DNA of 64,000 nt from Candidatus Gastranaerophilales bacterium. Lineage in GTDB: Bacteria > Cyanobacteriota > Vampirovibrionia > Gastranaerophilales > Gastranaerophilaceae. The notes under the pieces are model-generated. The model saw only the letters and a list, made by a program, of their open reading frames with translations, did not search any database and was not told where the DNA came from. The stretch covers positions 186,001 through 250,000 of the forward strand of contig CANQRH010000001.1 of the NCBI GenBank assembly GCA_947626225.1. Direction: 5' to 3'. The position numbers and the translations under genes are program-made. Positions 17,618-25,216 of this stretch are shown in pieces (the stretch's first letter is position 1; the number at the start of each line of letters is the position of its first letter).

Positions 17618-18112
17618 CTATTTATTTTTCGGTTGTATTTTAATATTTTTAAATACATCGAGTCTGGGATCCGGCAAATTTTCATCTTTTTGAAATTTGT
17701 CCCCATTACAATTTATACCACAAACTTTTTTATTTGGTAAATTTAATATTACAGATTGATACAATAAGTCATAAATATCTATTTCATCACTGCCGTCAAG
17801 ATCCGTAACAAACTGTCCTTCCTTAATTTCGGTCTCTTGTGCATAATTTTCGGACAAAGATGTTTTTGCAAACATTTCATCAATATCAAAGTTCAAATCG
17901 TATTCAAACTCTTTCAAACATAAATCACATTCAAGTATAACTTTGCCTTTAACATTTCCCTTCACTTCAATAAATTCACCCAATGATGTAATCGTCAAAT
18001 CGGAAACAATCGGGTTTACGCAATTTAATCCTTGAATTTTGTCATCAAAATGAAAATTCAAAGTTTTTGAAGGGGTATTTTCAAGTTCCTGAACAGATAT
18101 TTTGTAATTCAT
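17618..18112 (-). CDS. DUF177 (YceD-like) protein
   Basis: The family is linked to 23S rRNA/50S biogenesis and nearly always precedes rpmF. Seen: VKGNVKGKVILECDLCLKEF, the conserved CxxCL motif, followed by acidic DEMF and a C-terminal LPNKKVCGINCNGD Cys motif. I took the ATG at 18112 (MNYKISVQ); a TTG at 18145 would add 11 residues inside the upstream gene. One base separates this start from the upstream stop, so the two are translationally coupled. Confidence 0.88.
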   Translation of the reverse strand: MNYKISVQELENTPSKTLNFHFDDKIQGLNCVNPIVSDLTITSLGEFIEVKGNVKGKVILECDLCLKEFEYDLNFDIDEMFAKTSLSENYAQETEIKEGQFVTDLDGSDEIDIYDLLYQSVILNLPNKKVCGINCNGDKFQKDENLPDPRLDVFKNIKIQPKNK

Positions 18113-18113
18113 G

Positions 18114-18365
18114 TTAACCAACGTATTGTTCGTCCTGAACGGCAACTGCCGCGACTTGATTTGAAATAAATGAAACTTTTCTCAAAGGACCTTGAGTTTC
18201 CTTTTCAATCAAAACCGCAGCTGCAGATTTCATAACCTGCTGCAGTTCCGCATAGAGTTCATCGGGGTTTTCGACATACAATACCAGAGGTGCCGTTGAA
18301 CCCTTTAAAAACACCAGTACGGAAGTTCTTTTTTTAATATTTTGAGCGTTAAATTGCTGTGCCAT
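18114..18365 (-). CDS. Small conserved-looking protein of unknown function
   Basis: 83 residues from the ATG at 18365, which has a perfect AAGGAG seven bases upstream. (The frame is open further up but without such a site.) The sequence is a mixed alpha/beta domain (RTSVLVFLKGSTAPLVLYV, then VLIEKETQGPLRKVSFI). I do not recognise it. It is coupled to DUF177 by a one-base gap, so it belongs to the ribosome/lipid operon. Confidence 0.75.
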   Translation of the reverse strand: MAQQFNAQNIKKRTSVLVFLKGSTAPLVLYVENPDELYAELQQVMKSAAAVLIEKETQGPLRKVSFISNQVAAVAVQDEQYVG

Positions 18366-18423
18366 AATTCTCCTTTTCGCAGAACAATTATAAAACAAAA
18401 ATTTTGTACAGTCAATTTTAAAA

Positions 18424-18651
18424 TTAAACTTCAAAAACCGCAAAATCGTTATTTATAAACAATTTGTATAACTTATCAACATGCTCGCTCATTTTGTCGA
18501 TGATAATTCCCAAATAAGCAACTTCATCAATCGTAAGATTGTTTTCAATATAGCCGTCAGCCACTTCAAGACAGCTTTTCAGTTCAACCGAAGCACTCTC
18601 AATAATTCCTAAAATAACCGCTCTTTTTTCTTTTTTAGTCAAAGTTTTCAT
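18424..18651 (-). CDS. Small helical protein of unknown function
   Basis: 75 residues from the ATG at 18651, which follows GGAGG with good spacing. It is basic at the N-terminus (MKTLTKKEKR) and otherwise helical and acidic, with no motif. It is the first gene of the minus-strand run and lies divergent from the XRE-like gene at 18781; the gap holds the promoters for both. Function unknown. Confidence 0.7.
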   Translation of the reverse strand: MKTLTKKEKRAVILGIIESASVELKSCLEVADGYIENNLTIDEVAYLGIIIDKMSEHVDKLYKLFINNDFAVFEV

Positions 18652-18780
18652 CTTACTTCCTCCTTTTCTTAATACTACATACATTAATATATGTTAAAAA
18701 AATTGTATAGTATATTAACCAAACGTCTAATCTTAATAACAAATGAGTCTTATATAATTCAAATTAATTAATATATTGAT

Positions 18781-19008
18781 ATGATAAAAAACAGATTTGC
18801 ATTAATGTTAGCAATAAAACGAATGGACAGACGAGAAGTTTCCAAACTTACAGGAATTAATCGACATACATTACGCAATATATATCTGGATAAGTCCAAA
18901 GGTATTGAATTTGAAACCTTGGACAAATTATGCTTTGCACTGGATTGCACACCGAATGATTTGTTCAAATACATCCCCGATGAAAACTTGACAAAATCCG
19001 AAAAATAG
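18781..19008 (+). CDS. Cro/C1-type HTH protein next to the tandem peptide units
   Basis: 75 residues, an HTH of the short XRE type: MIKNRFALMLAIKRMDRREV, SKLTGINRHTLRNIYLDKS, then TLDKLCFALDCTPNDLFKY. No SD precedes the ATG. The last codons (LTKSEK-stop) are also the -35 region and spacer of the first predicted antisense-RNA promoter. That same coding tail is duplicated at 19274-19311, where only LTKSKK-stop remains. This ties the gene to the two peptide/antisense units downstream. It may regulate them; that is inference. Confidence 0.82.
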   Translation: MIKNRFALMLAIKRMDRREVSKLTGINRHTLRNIYLDKSKGIEFETLDKLCFALDCTPNDLFKYIPDENLTKSEK

Positions 19009-19016
19009 TAAATAAT
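18988..19016 (+). promoter_or_regulatory. Promoter of predicted antisense RNA 1
   Basis: TTGACA (18988-18993), 17 bases, AATAAT (19011-19016). It lies inside the 3' end of the XRE-like gene and fires toward the region opposite the first hydrophobic peptide. It is part of a 38-base block repeated at 19274-19311. Confidence 0.6.
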
Positions 19017-19021
19017 ATAAA

Positions 19022-19137
19022 AGCAGGGTGAAGCCCTCAGTAGCTAAGCTATGGTACTAAGAGCTTCTCCACACCCTACATCCGCTTAAGAATAATTTCT
19101 AAAACCGTTATAATTACCGTTATAACGGTTTTTATCA
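19022..19137 (+). ncRNA. Predicted antisense RNA 1 (antitoxin-like)
   Basis: Predicted from the promoter at 18988-19016 to an intrinsic terminator at about 19101-19137 (AAACCGTTATAA, loop, TTATAACGGTTTTTA). The 5' part folds into a long hairpin: AGGGTG (19025-19030) pairs with CACCCT (19072-19077), with an inner stem. No ORF with an SD is present. The RNA is fully complementary to the 24-codon peptide frame on the minus strand except its first few codons and SD. Confidence 0.5.
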
Positions 19138-19150
19138 TTCTTTTGGACAT
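19076..19150 (-). CDS. 24-residue hydrophobic peptide (type I toxin candidate 1)
   Basis: Starts MSKRMIKTVITV and ends EIILKRM. It is a short hydrophobic helix with basic ends, like membrane toxins of type I systems. The ATG follows AAAGGAGG with an 8-base spacer, one of the strongest SD sites in the window. The codons for the V-I-T-V-I-I-T-V core form the palindrome that serves as the antisense RNA terminator on the other strand. A minus promoter at 19228-19256 gives an about 70-base leader. In that leader ACTTCCTCTTT can pair with the SD. The stop TAG lies inside a hairpin that could end the mRNA. Confidence 0.55.
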   Translation of the reverse strand: MSKRMIKTVITVIITVLEIILKRM

Positions 19151-19227
19151 AAGTATCACCTCCTTTCTTTTGCCAATTTCTCCAAAATTGAGTGTGCAAA
19201 GAGGAAGTGTTGTGTACCTGCATTTTA

Positions 19228-19256
19228 ATTATATCTCCGTTTTTTCAAAAATGCAA
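19228..19256 (-). promoter_or_regulatory. Promoter of hydrophobic peptide 1
   Basis: On the minus strand TTGCAT (19256-19251), 17 bases, TATAAT (19233-19228). The predicted start is near 19221, giving an about 70-base leader before the ATG at 19150. Confidence 0.6.
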
Positions 19257-19273
19257 GCAGTTTTTTGCGTGTC

Positions 19274-19311
19274 ACTTGACAAAATCCAAAAAATAGTAAA
19301 TAATATAAAAG
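19274..19311 (+). repeat. 38-base direct repeat, copy 2 (copy 1 at 18986-19023)
   Basis: Identical to 18986-19023 except for one base. Copy 1 is the last codons of the XRE-like gene plus the promoter. Copy 2 keeps the promoter and a remnant of the coding tail (LTKSKK-stop). This shows the second unit arose by duplication of the first. Confidence 0.9.
19276..19304 (+). promoter_or_regulatory. Promoter of predicted antisense RNA 2
   Basis: TTGACA (19276-19281), 17 bases, AATAAT (19299-19304), the same hexamers and spacer as the first unit. Confidence 0.6.
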
Positions 19312-19396
19312 GGCGTGCGGATTGCACTCCGCACTTTAAAAGCCCGTTAGTGTTTTAGCACTAGTACTATCAATAAGATAAGCACTAGTGCTTTTT
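19311..19396 (+). ncRNA. Predicted antisense RNA 2 (antitoxin-like)
   Basis: Begins with a stem (GGGC with GCCC enclosing GTGCGGA/TCCGCAC) and ends in a terminator, AGCACTAGT, loop, ACTAGTGCTTTTT (about 19366-19396). It overlaps most of the 22-codon frame on the minus strand. The terminator is inside that frame, as in unit 1. Confidence 0.5.
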
Positions 19397-19415
19397 CAGT
19401 TATACTGAAATCCAC
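19347..19415 (-). CDS. 22-residue hydrophobic peptide (type I toxin candidate 2)
   Basis: GTG start at 19415 preceded by AAAGGAGG with 7-base spacing. The sequence begins MDFSITEK and continues as an unbroken L/V/I/A helix to KH and TAA. The palindromic codons ALVL...LVL double as the terminator of antisense RNA 2. The minus promoter at 19494-19522 gives an about 70-base leader, the same length as unit 1. After the stop a strong hairpin (GGGC...GCCC) followed by TTTTATATT can end the mRNA. No sequence identity to peptide 1 beyond hydrophobicity. Confidence 0.55.
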   Translation of the reverse strand: MDFSITEKALVLILLIVLVLKH

Positions 19416-19493
19416 TTTACCACCTCCTTTCAACGTTATACCGATTTTGAGTCCGTGCGCTGAAAGCAGAATAGCAGGGCTTACCCCAAATTT

Positions 19494-19522
19494 ATATTAA
19501 CATAAAATATTTTTTCTGTAAA
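19494..19522 (-). promoter_or_regulatory. Promoter of hydrophobic peptide 2
   Basis: On the minus strand TTTACA (19522-19517), 17 bases, TAATAT (19499-19494); predicted start near 19487. The remaining bases 19523-19646 hold no gene, only AT-rich sequence and the leader of the TPR gene. Confidence 0.55.
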
Positions 19523-19646
19523 TATTATTAAAATTATACATGTTTGACTTCTTGTAAATAACCCTTAAATAAAATATGCAGATTTCATCCGAAAGTATGA
19601 CGTCTGAAAGCAGGTTTTAGTATATAGTAGTTTTGAGGTCAGACTT

Positions 19647-21101
19647 GTGTTAAACGGTATATTTCAACGTCCATATCTAAATAACAATCAGGCTTTTGTA
19701 AGGAAAAAGCAGGATGAAGAAAAAAACGCTTCCGCTCAGCGTGAACAGCAGACTGACCAAAATTCAAGAAGCAAAGGACTTCAATACGTTGAAAAACAGT
19801 CTCCGGAATACGAACAGCAGGTTGACTGGCGTCAAATGCGTTCGCAAATTCAGGCTCAAGCAAGACAAAACGTAAAAGAACCGGTTCAACAAACGAGAAG
19901 TTCAACCATTAATATTGCTCAAATATTGAAAGATTTCAGAAATACCGCAACCGCTATCGGAACTCCCGATAACTTAAAAGAAGAAGTAAACGGATATCTT
20001 TCGCTCATTGAAACACAGGTTAAAAAAGAAAATCCCAACACAAAACTTGTAAAATCAAATTTAAAAAATGCATCTTCAATTCTCGACAGCTATATTTCCG
20101 AAACTTTAAACAAAGATTCAAAAGTAGTTGAAAACTGGGTTGATGCATTGTTTCTTCAGCAAATCGACTTTAAATATGATGAAAGCATAATCAATCCGCA
20201 ATTTTTGGTGAAATTTCCGGAAGGAAGCACTGTTGAAGAAAATAAAATTCAAGAAAAAAATGTAGTGGAAGACAGCGTTACGGAACCTGTTCAACAGGAA
20301 AGTGAAACAAATTCCAAAGTAGTTTCTTTGGTTCCGCAGGATAAAGAATTAAAATCGCTGTTTATTCAGTCGAAAAAACTCACTTATGCAGGCAAACCAG
20401 AAAAAGCTATAGAAACTTTTGCAAAAGCAATCGAAAGAGCCGATGAAGTAGGCGATATTGAAACCAAATCAAAAATTTTCTACGAAGTGGGAAGAATTTA
20501 CGATGATCATTCATTTTTATCCGAAGCTTTGAAAAGTTACAACCAATCAATAAAAATAACTTCCGACAACAATGTAAAAACAAAAGCTCACTATTCCATG
20601 GCACAAATTTATGATGATATAAATCAGGTAGAACCCGCGTTAGACCATTATTTTAATTCTATATCTTTTGCCGGGGAAGCCGAAAACCTTTCCGCACAGT
20701 CAACTTCACTTGCCAAAATGGGTAATATCTACACTGAAATGTATGATAATCAAGGATTTCAATACTATTCCACCGCTGAAAATCTGGCTGAACAAACAGA
20801 TAATGCCCGTGTAAAAGGTTTTATATCCGCAAGTATGGCAGATGCTTATGAAACTTTCGGCAATTCAAAAGGAGCTTTAAAGGCTTATTCCAATGCGGTA
20901 AAACACTATACGGAAGCTGATTCTCCGCTCAAAACCGCACAAAATTATACAAAAGCTGCCGATATCATGGTTGATTTCAGCAATATTGACAAGGCTAAGG
21001 GACTTTTAACAAAAGCTCAAAGCTATGCCATACGTACTGATGATTTGAATTTGATTAATGAAATCAAGGGAAAACTTGACAGTTTAAGCTTATTGGGGTA
21101 G
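19647..21101 (+). CDS. TPR-repeat protein
   Basis: 484 residues from a GTG start with GAGG nine bases upstream. The N-terminal 100 residues are Gln/Lys-rich and probably disordered (KKQDEEKNASAQREQQ). Residues about 235-480 are tetratricopeptide repeats: KKLTYAGKPEKAIETFAKAIE, then VGRIYDDHSFLSEALKSYNQ, then MAQIYDDINQVEPALDHYF and more. No signal peptide. Likely a scaffold; partner unknown. It starts a run of lineage-type proteins (to 22734) that I cannot name. Confidence 0.85.
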   Translation: MLNGIFQRPYLNNNQAFVRKKQDEEKNASAQREQQTDQNSRSKGLQYVEKQSPEYEQQVDWRQMRSQIQAQARQNVKEPVQQTRSSTINIAQILKDFRNTATAIGTPDNLKEEVNGYLSLIETQVKKENPNTKLVKSNLKNASSILDSYISETLNKDSKVVENWVDALFLQQIDFKYDESIINPQFLVKFPEGSTVEENKIQEKNVVEDSVTEPVQQESETNSKVVSLVPQDKELKSLFIQSKKLTYAGKPEKAIETFAKAIERADEVGDIETKSKIFYEVGRIYDDHSFLSEALKSYNQSIKITSDNNVKTKAHYSMAQIYDDINQVEPALDHYFNSISFAGEAENLSAQSTSLAKMGNIYTEMYDNQGFQYYSTAENLAEQTDNARVKGFISASMADAYETFGNSKGALKAYSNAVKHYTEADSPLKTAQNYTKAADIMVDFSNIDKAKGLLTKAQSYAIRTDDLNLINEIKGKLDSLSLLG

Positions 21102-21219
21102 TTTTCGGATTATATTTATAATTGTAAATTTTTATTAACAAACTAGCAAAATAATATATTCAGACGAGTTATTATACCATTAAATCTGTTATTATTACCA
21201 ATAACGAGGGTTAATAACT

Positions 21220-21603
21220 ATGGTAGACAACAGGTCAGCCGGTTTCTTCGGAATCGGAGGCTCATTTAATTTTAAAAGCGGAGATATCTCAGGCACAGCT
21301 GCAAAAACTCAAGACGACAAAATGGGGCAGGGCAGTGAATATTTCGCACAGCAAAGACGCCAAGATGATGATGAAGATAATGACAGCCAAAGATATACGG
21401 ACAGAAGTGCAGTTCTGCGTGCTACCTTAAATTCTCTTGCCATGATGAATGTGGCAAATGTTATTAACGCCCGAAAACGCGCTCTTGAAGAACAAAAAGA
21501 ACGTGAAAATTCTCTGCCCGATGAAGATGAGCAGAGAGAAAAACTTGAAAAAGAATTTTACAATATTGCCAGAGAGATGAATGAAGAAGATACTACACAG
21601 TAG
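21220..21603 (+). CDS. Hypothetical charged protein
   Basis: 127 residues. The N-terminus is Gly/Phe/Ser-rich (SAGFFGIGGSFNFKSG). The middle is Asp/Arg/Gln-rich, and residues about 60-125 form a charged helix or coiled coil (NVINARKRALEEQKEREN and on). Good SD (GAGGG). The stop overlaps the convergent gene by 11 bases. Not recognised. Confidence 0.65.
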   Translation: MVDNRSAGFFGIGGSFNFKSGDISGTAAKTQDDKMGQGSEYFAQQRRQDDDEDNDSQRYTDRSAVLRATLNSLAMMNVANVINARKRALEEQKERENSLPDEDEQREKLEKEFYNIAREMNEEDTTQ

Positions 21604-22087
21604 CGGATTCTTCGTGTTCTTTATCTCTTTTAATGAATAAAAATTCACCTTTGTAAGAAGGTGCGGAACCGTTTTTGTCTTTTCCCGCAGCTAAGCTTAC
21701 TATGCTGTTGAATTTTGGCAAAGCTTCGGATTTTTGAATATTTCCGACTCCTTCATTCAATGCAATGGTAATTTTTCCTTCAACATTTTTTCCGATGTTT
21801 TGTGCAGCTTTTGAGTTTAAAAATTGAATTGAGTTTAAAACCTCCTGATTAAGCTGAATTTGAAGTCCCGAATTGTTCATGGCAATTCGGCGTGCAATGT
21901 CGGTATCAACATTACCTCTGTACAAATCAAGCCCCATATCAGCGGGTTTTGCAACAGTATTAACCGTTGTTGTGTTGTATTGACTGTTTTTTTCGGCAGC
22001 ACGTTTCAAAATCTCTTGTGAAACCTGATGTAATGTTGATGTGTCAATACCTAATTTGTACTGTGCATTGTAGATACTCATTGTCAT
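21593..22087 (-). CDS. Hypothetical protein
   Basis: 164 residues, no signal peptide. The pattern of short helices (YNAQYKLGIDTSTLHQV, then EVLNSIQFLNSKAAQNIG) resembles small structural or cytoplasmic proteins of this lineage, but I do not recognise a family. AAGGGA precedes the ATG at 22087; an in-frame ATG six bases on is possible. It overlaps the convergent gene at 21220-21603 by 11 bases. Confidence 0.6.
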   Translation of the reverse strand: MTMSIYNAQYKLGIDTSTLHQVSQEILKRAAEKNSQYNTTTVNTVAKPADMGLDLYRGNVDTDIARRIAMNNSGLQIQLNQEVLNSIQFLNSKAAQNIGKNVEGKITIALNEGVGNIQKSEALPKFNSIVSLAAGKDKNGSAPSYKGEFLFIKRDKEHEESATV

Positions 22088-22260
22088 TTTTTTATCCCTT
22101 TTTTATTGTTTCCTTACTCTGTTTAACGGCATTTTTTTTCGTAAACTTTAAGGTTTAAGACTATCTCCGTTACAAAACTTTACAAAAAATAAAAAAACAT
22201 GCAATTTTTTTTACTCTATATACTTTATATATATATAAGAACAGAATATGAGGATATGCC

Positions 22261-22734
22261 ATGAGTTGGGACGGAATTAACAACGCAATTTATGCTCTTT
22301 CAAATATTAATGCACTGGGACAGAGCTTTCTGAATTACAGAGATAATTTAAAAAGCGGAACATCTTACGCAGATGCAACTTTAGGACTGGGGTTTAGTAT
22401 TATGAATGCGGGTGCCAGAAATTTAGCATCACGTGAAATTGCAGATTCTACCGGAAGTTATTTGGGATATGCGGTTAATAATACGGCAGGGTACGGAACA
22501 CCGGAGGCCGATGCAAAAGGTACAGCAGGAACAATAGCTGCGGCGCAATTATCATCCCCGTGGGGATTATTTTCAATGATGCCCTCCGTGTCTTATATGC
22601 CAATGCCTTTTATGGGCACACCGATGATGGGAGGATTTTTCGGGGGGATTCCGGGCAGCGGATGGTTTAGCAACGGGTGCTGTCATACAATGTCACACAG
22701 TTTCTTCTCGCCGTTTGGCGGCTGGCGCTGTTAA
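22261..22734 (+). CDS. Hypothetical protein with Met/Pro/Gly-rich, Cys-ending tail
   Basis: 157 residues. The first 95 look like a small Ala/Gly/Asn-rich domain (GLGFSIMNAGARNLASREI). From about residue 100 the sequence is Met/Pro/Phe/Gly-rich (MPSVSYMPMPFMG, then MMGGFFGGIPGSGWF) and ends with a Cys pair and terminal Cys (GCCHTMSHSFF...GGWRC). Good SD (GAGG). It overlaps the convergent solute-binding gene by four bases. Surface, metal-binding or assembly role is guesswork. Confidence 0.65.
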   Translation: MSWDGINNAIYALSNINALGQSFLNYRDNLKSGTSYADATLGLGFSIMNAGARNLASREIADSTGSYLGYAVNNTAGYGTPEADAKGTAGTIAAAQLSSPWGLFSMMPSVSYMPMPFMGTPMMGGFFGGIPGSGWFSNGCCHTMSHSFFSPFGGWRC

Positions 22735-23945
22735 TCTAATGATTTAAGTTTCATAAAAACATCATCGAGAATTTTTTCGGTGGTGTTTTTATTTAGTAGA
22801 ATTTGTTGTACGGCGGTATTTACAACTGTATTTACTTCTTTTTGATTACGCGAAGTTTTCATTGCAGGCTCGGTTTTGTTAAGTTGTTTCGCACTGATAA
22901 CTCGAGCTTGCGACATTATATCATCATAAGTTGTATAGAAATCATCTTCCAATGTTTTTTGGTTTACGGCAAGAATATTGGCTAACTTTGCAAATTCAAG
23001 CTGGTTTTCAAAATTTGTTAAATACAGTGCAAATTTCAGTGCATCTTCTTTATGTTTTGCACGCAGCGGAATAACCAAATTCATAAGCGAAAAATCATAT
23101 TGCCCGAGTTCTCCGGTAAACTGCGGGGCAACTGCAGTGTGTTCATAAGTTGAAGGTGCATTTTCTTTAATCATAGTCAAAAAGTTTGCTCCCGCCTGAA
23201 AAAACACCGTCTGTTCCGCCATATATTTTTCAAGAGCTTCGCGGTGGGTTTGAGTTACCGATTCTTTGGGAATTAAATCTTTTTCATAGAGTTTTTTAAA
23301 CAATTCAAATACCCGAACTGATTTATCGGAATTTATATTACTCGGCGAAACGCCGTATTTATTAAGTATTCTCAGCATGGTATCGTTTTCGGTAATATTG
23401 GGTAAAATAACATACGCTCCGGTTTTTTCTTTAATTTTCGGGGCTGTTAAAAGCAAATCTTCATAGGTTGAAGGAATACTGACATTTGATTTTGCAAGCA
23501 AATCTTTGTTATAAATCGTGACCGCCGATGTTGCATACCAGGGAAGCGAATACAGTTTGCCGTTATATTTTAAAGAATTTATAACGGATTTGTTATATTG
23601 AACCGTGTATTGCTCGTCAATCTCATACAGAGCGCCTCTTTGAGCAAGAAGTGCGGAAAAGTCCGGATTTAGGTTTATCAAATCCGGCGGATTATCACTC
23701 AAGACAGATGCAAGCGTGCGTTTTTCGCCTTCCGAAAAAGGGACATCAATCCATTTTATTTTTATATCAGGGTTTTCCCGCTCAAAATTGTTGATTACTT
23801 TTTGCATATAAGGCGCAAAATCATTCATCTGCAATGTCCAGAAAATTATTTCATCCTGATTGTTCCGTTTGCGGAAAACAAACATAAATGCGAGACAGAA
23901 AACAAATAATAATACCGTAATTTTTAGAAATAAATTTTTCATCAT
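22731..23945 (-). CDS. Extracellular solute-binding protein (family 1)
   Basis: 404 residues with an N-terminal membrane anchor or signal (KNLFLKITVLLFVFCLAFMFVF) and no lipobox Cys. The periplasmic binding protein fold is indicated by IIFWTLQMNDFAPYMQKVI, NPDIKIKWIDVPF, DLINLNPDFSALLAQRG and LYSLPWYATS, as in sugar-binding SBP_bac_1. No permease or ATPase genes adjoin it, so it is an orphan here. Sugar or oligosaccharide capture is inferred. Confidence 0.85.
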   Translation of the reverse strand: MMKNLFLKITVLLFVFCLAFMFVFRKRNNQDEIIFWTLQMNDFAPYMQKVINNFERENPDIKIKWIDVPFSEGEKRTLASVLSDNPPDLINLNPDFSALLAQRGALYEIDEQYTVQYNKSVINSLKYNGKLYSLPWYATSAVTIYNKDLLAKSNVSIPSTYEDLLLTAPKIKEKTGAYVILPNITENDTMLRILNKYGVSPSNINSDKSVRVFELFKKLYEKDLIPKESVTQTHREALEKYMAEQTVFFQAGANFLTMIKENAPSTYEHTAVAPQFTGELGQYDFSLMNLVIPLRAKHKEDALKFALYLTNFENQLEFAKLANILAVNQKTLEDDFYTTYDDIMSQARVISAKQLNKTEPAMKTSRNQKEVNTVVNTAVQQILLNKNTTEKILDDVFMKLKSLD

Positions 23946-23980
23946 TACTCACTTTTCACTAATCATGTTACAATTATACT

Positions 23981-25216
23981 ATGAATAATTTATTTACGGA
24001 ACTGGAAAACCAAAATAAACAAATTCCTCTTGCTGAGATTTTGCGGCCGAAAACCATTGAAGATTTTCTCGGTCAGAGTAATGTAGTGTCAGATAACAGT
24101 CCGATAATAAATCTTTTAAAAACCAACAGACTCTTTTCACTGATTTTTTGGGGGACTCCGGGCTGCGGAAAAACCACTCTTGCAAGACTAATCGCAACCA
24201 AAACATATGCAAATTTTATTGAAATTTCCGCCGTTACCTCCGGTGTAAAAGATATTAAAGATGCCGTGGAAAGCGCTAAAGAAGCATTAAGAGCCGGAAC
24301 CAAAACCATTTTGTTTATCGATGAAATTCATCGTTATTCAAAAACTCAGCAGGATGCTCTTTTACCGCATTTGGAAAACGGGACTTTGTTTTTAATCGGC
24401 TCTACGACGGAAAATCCTTCGTTTCAAGTAATTCCCGCACTTTTGTCACGAGTTCAGGTCATAAGATTAAATTCCATTGACGATGAAAGCATGGAAAAAA
24501 TTATTAAAAAAGGTTTTGCATATCTGGCAAAGAATTATTTGCCTATGGATTGCGAGAGCGGTGCAATAGATTTTATAATAAATCTTGCCCGCGGAGATGC
24601 AAGATATGCCTTGAATATAGTTGAAAATGCTTATTTTGCAAGTGATTTGAAAGATAACCGGCGCAATTTGACCGTAAAAATTATTGAAGAAATATGCCAA
24701 AAACGCAACACAAGATATTCTCAACAGGAACATTACGACTGTGCATCGGCTTTCCAGAAAAGTTTGCGCGGTTCTGATGCCGATGCGGCGGTATATTATC
24801 TGGCTAAAATGATAGTTTCCGGCGAAGATCCGAGATTTATCGCAAGAAGGCTTATAACCTGCGCGGCGGAAGATGTCGGCAATGCCGATCCGAACGCTCT
24901 TAACGTAGCTTTAAATGCCTATAAAGCAGTTGAATTGTTAGGACTGCCCGAAGGCAGAATACCGCTTTCTCAAGCGGTAATTTATGTAGCACGCGCACCA
25001 AAATCCAATGAAACCGTTATGGCAATAGATATGGCGCTTTCGGATATTGAGCACGGTAAAGATTATCCGCCTCCGATGCATTTGCGCGATGCACATTACA
25101 AAGATGCCGAAAAATACGGTTTCGGAATAGGTTATGTATACACGCATTCCGCACCCGATGTGAAACAGCAGTTTCTGCCCGATGAATTGAAAGACAGAAA
25201 ATATACTAATCCATAG
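23981..25216 (+). CDS. rarA: Replication-associated recombination protein A (RarA/MgsA)
   Basis: Clamp-loader-like AAA+ ATPase acting at stalled forks. 411 residues with LRPKTIEDFLGQ, Walker A GTPGCGKTTLAR, Walker B FIDEIHRYSKTQQDALLPH, sensor STTENPSFQV, and the C-terminal YLAKMIVSGEDPRFIARRL tetramerisation domain. Its end overlaps the convergent LysM gene by 11 bases. Confidence 0.96.
   Translation: MNNLFTELENQNKQIPLAEILRPKTIEDFLGQSNVVSDNSPIINLLKTNRLFSLIFWGTPGCGKTTLARLIATKTYANFIEISAVTSGVKDIKDAVESAKEALRAGTKTILFIDEIHRYSKTQQDALLPHLENGTLFLIGSTTENPSFQVIPALLSRVQVIRLNSIDDESMEKIIKKGFAYLAKNYLPMDCESGAIDFIINLARGDARYALNIVENAYFASDLKDNRRNLTVKIIEEICQKRNTRYSQQEHYDCASAFQKSLRGSDADAAVYYLAKMIVSGEDPRFIARRLITCAAEDVGNADPNALNVALNAYKAVELLGLPEGRIPLSQAVIYVARAPKSNETVMAIDMALSDIEHGKDYPPPMHLRDAHYKDAEKYGFGIGYVYTHSAPDVKQQFLPDELKDRKYTNP

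Noticed and set aside
17079-17693. Plus-strand 204-codon frame opposite rpmF and plsX
   Set aside because: Antisense shadow of rpmF's repetitive tail; Ser/Phe/Leu composition, no SD.
19143-19358. Plus-strand 71-codon frame across the antisense/peptide region
   Set aside because: No SD, overlaps the peptide promoters and terminators, and its composition is that of the reverse of the hydrophobic frames.
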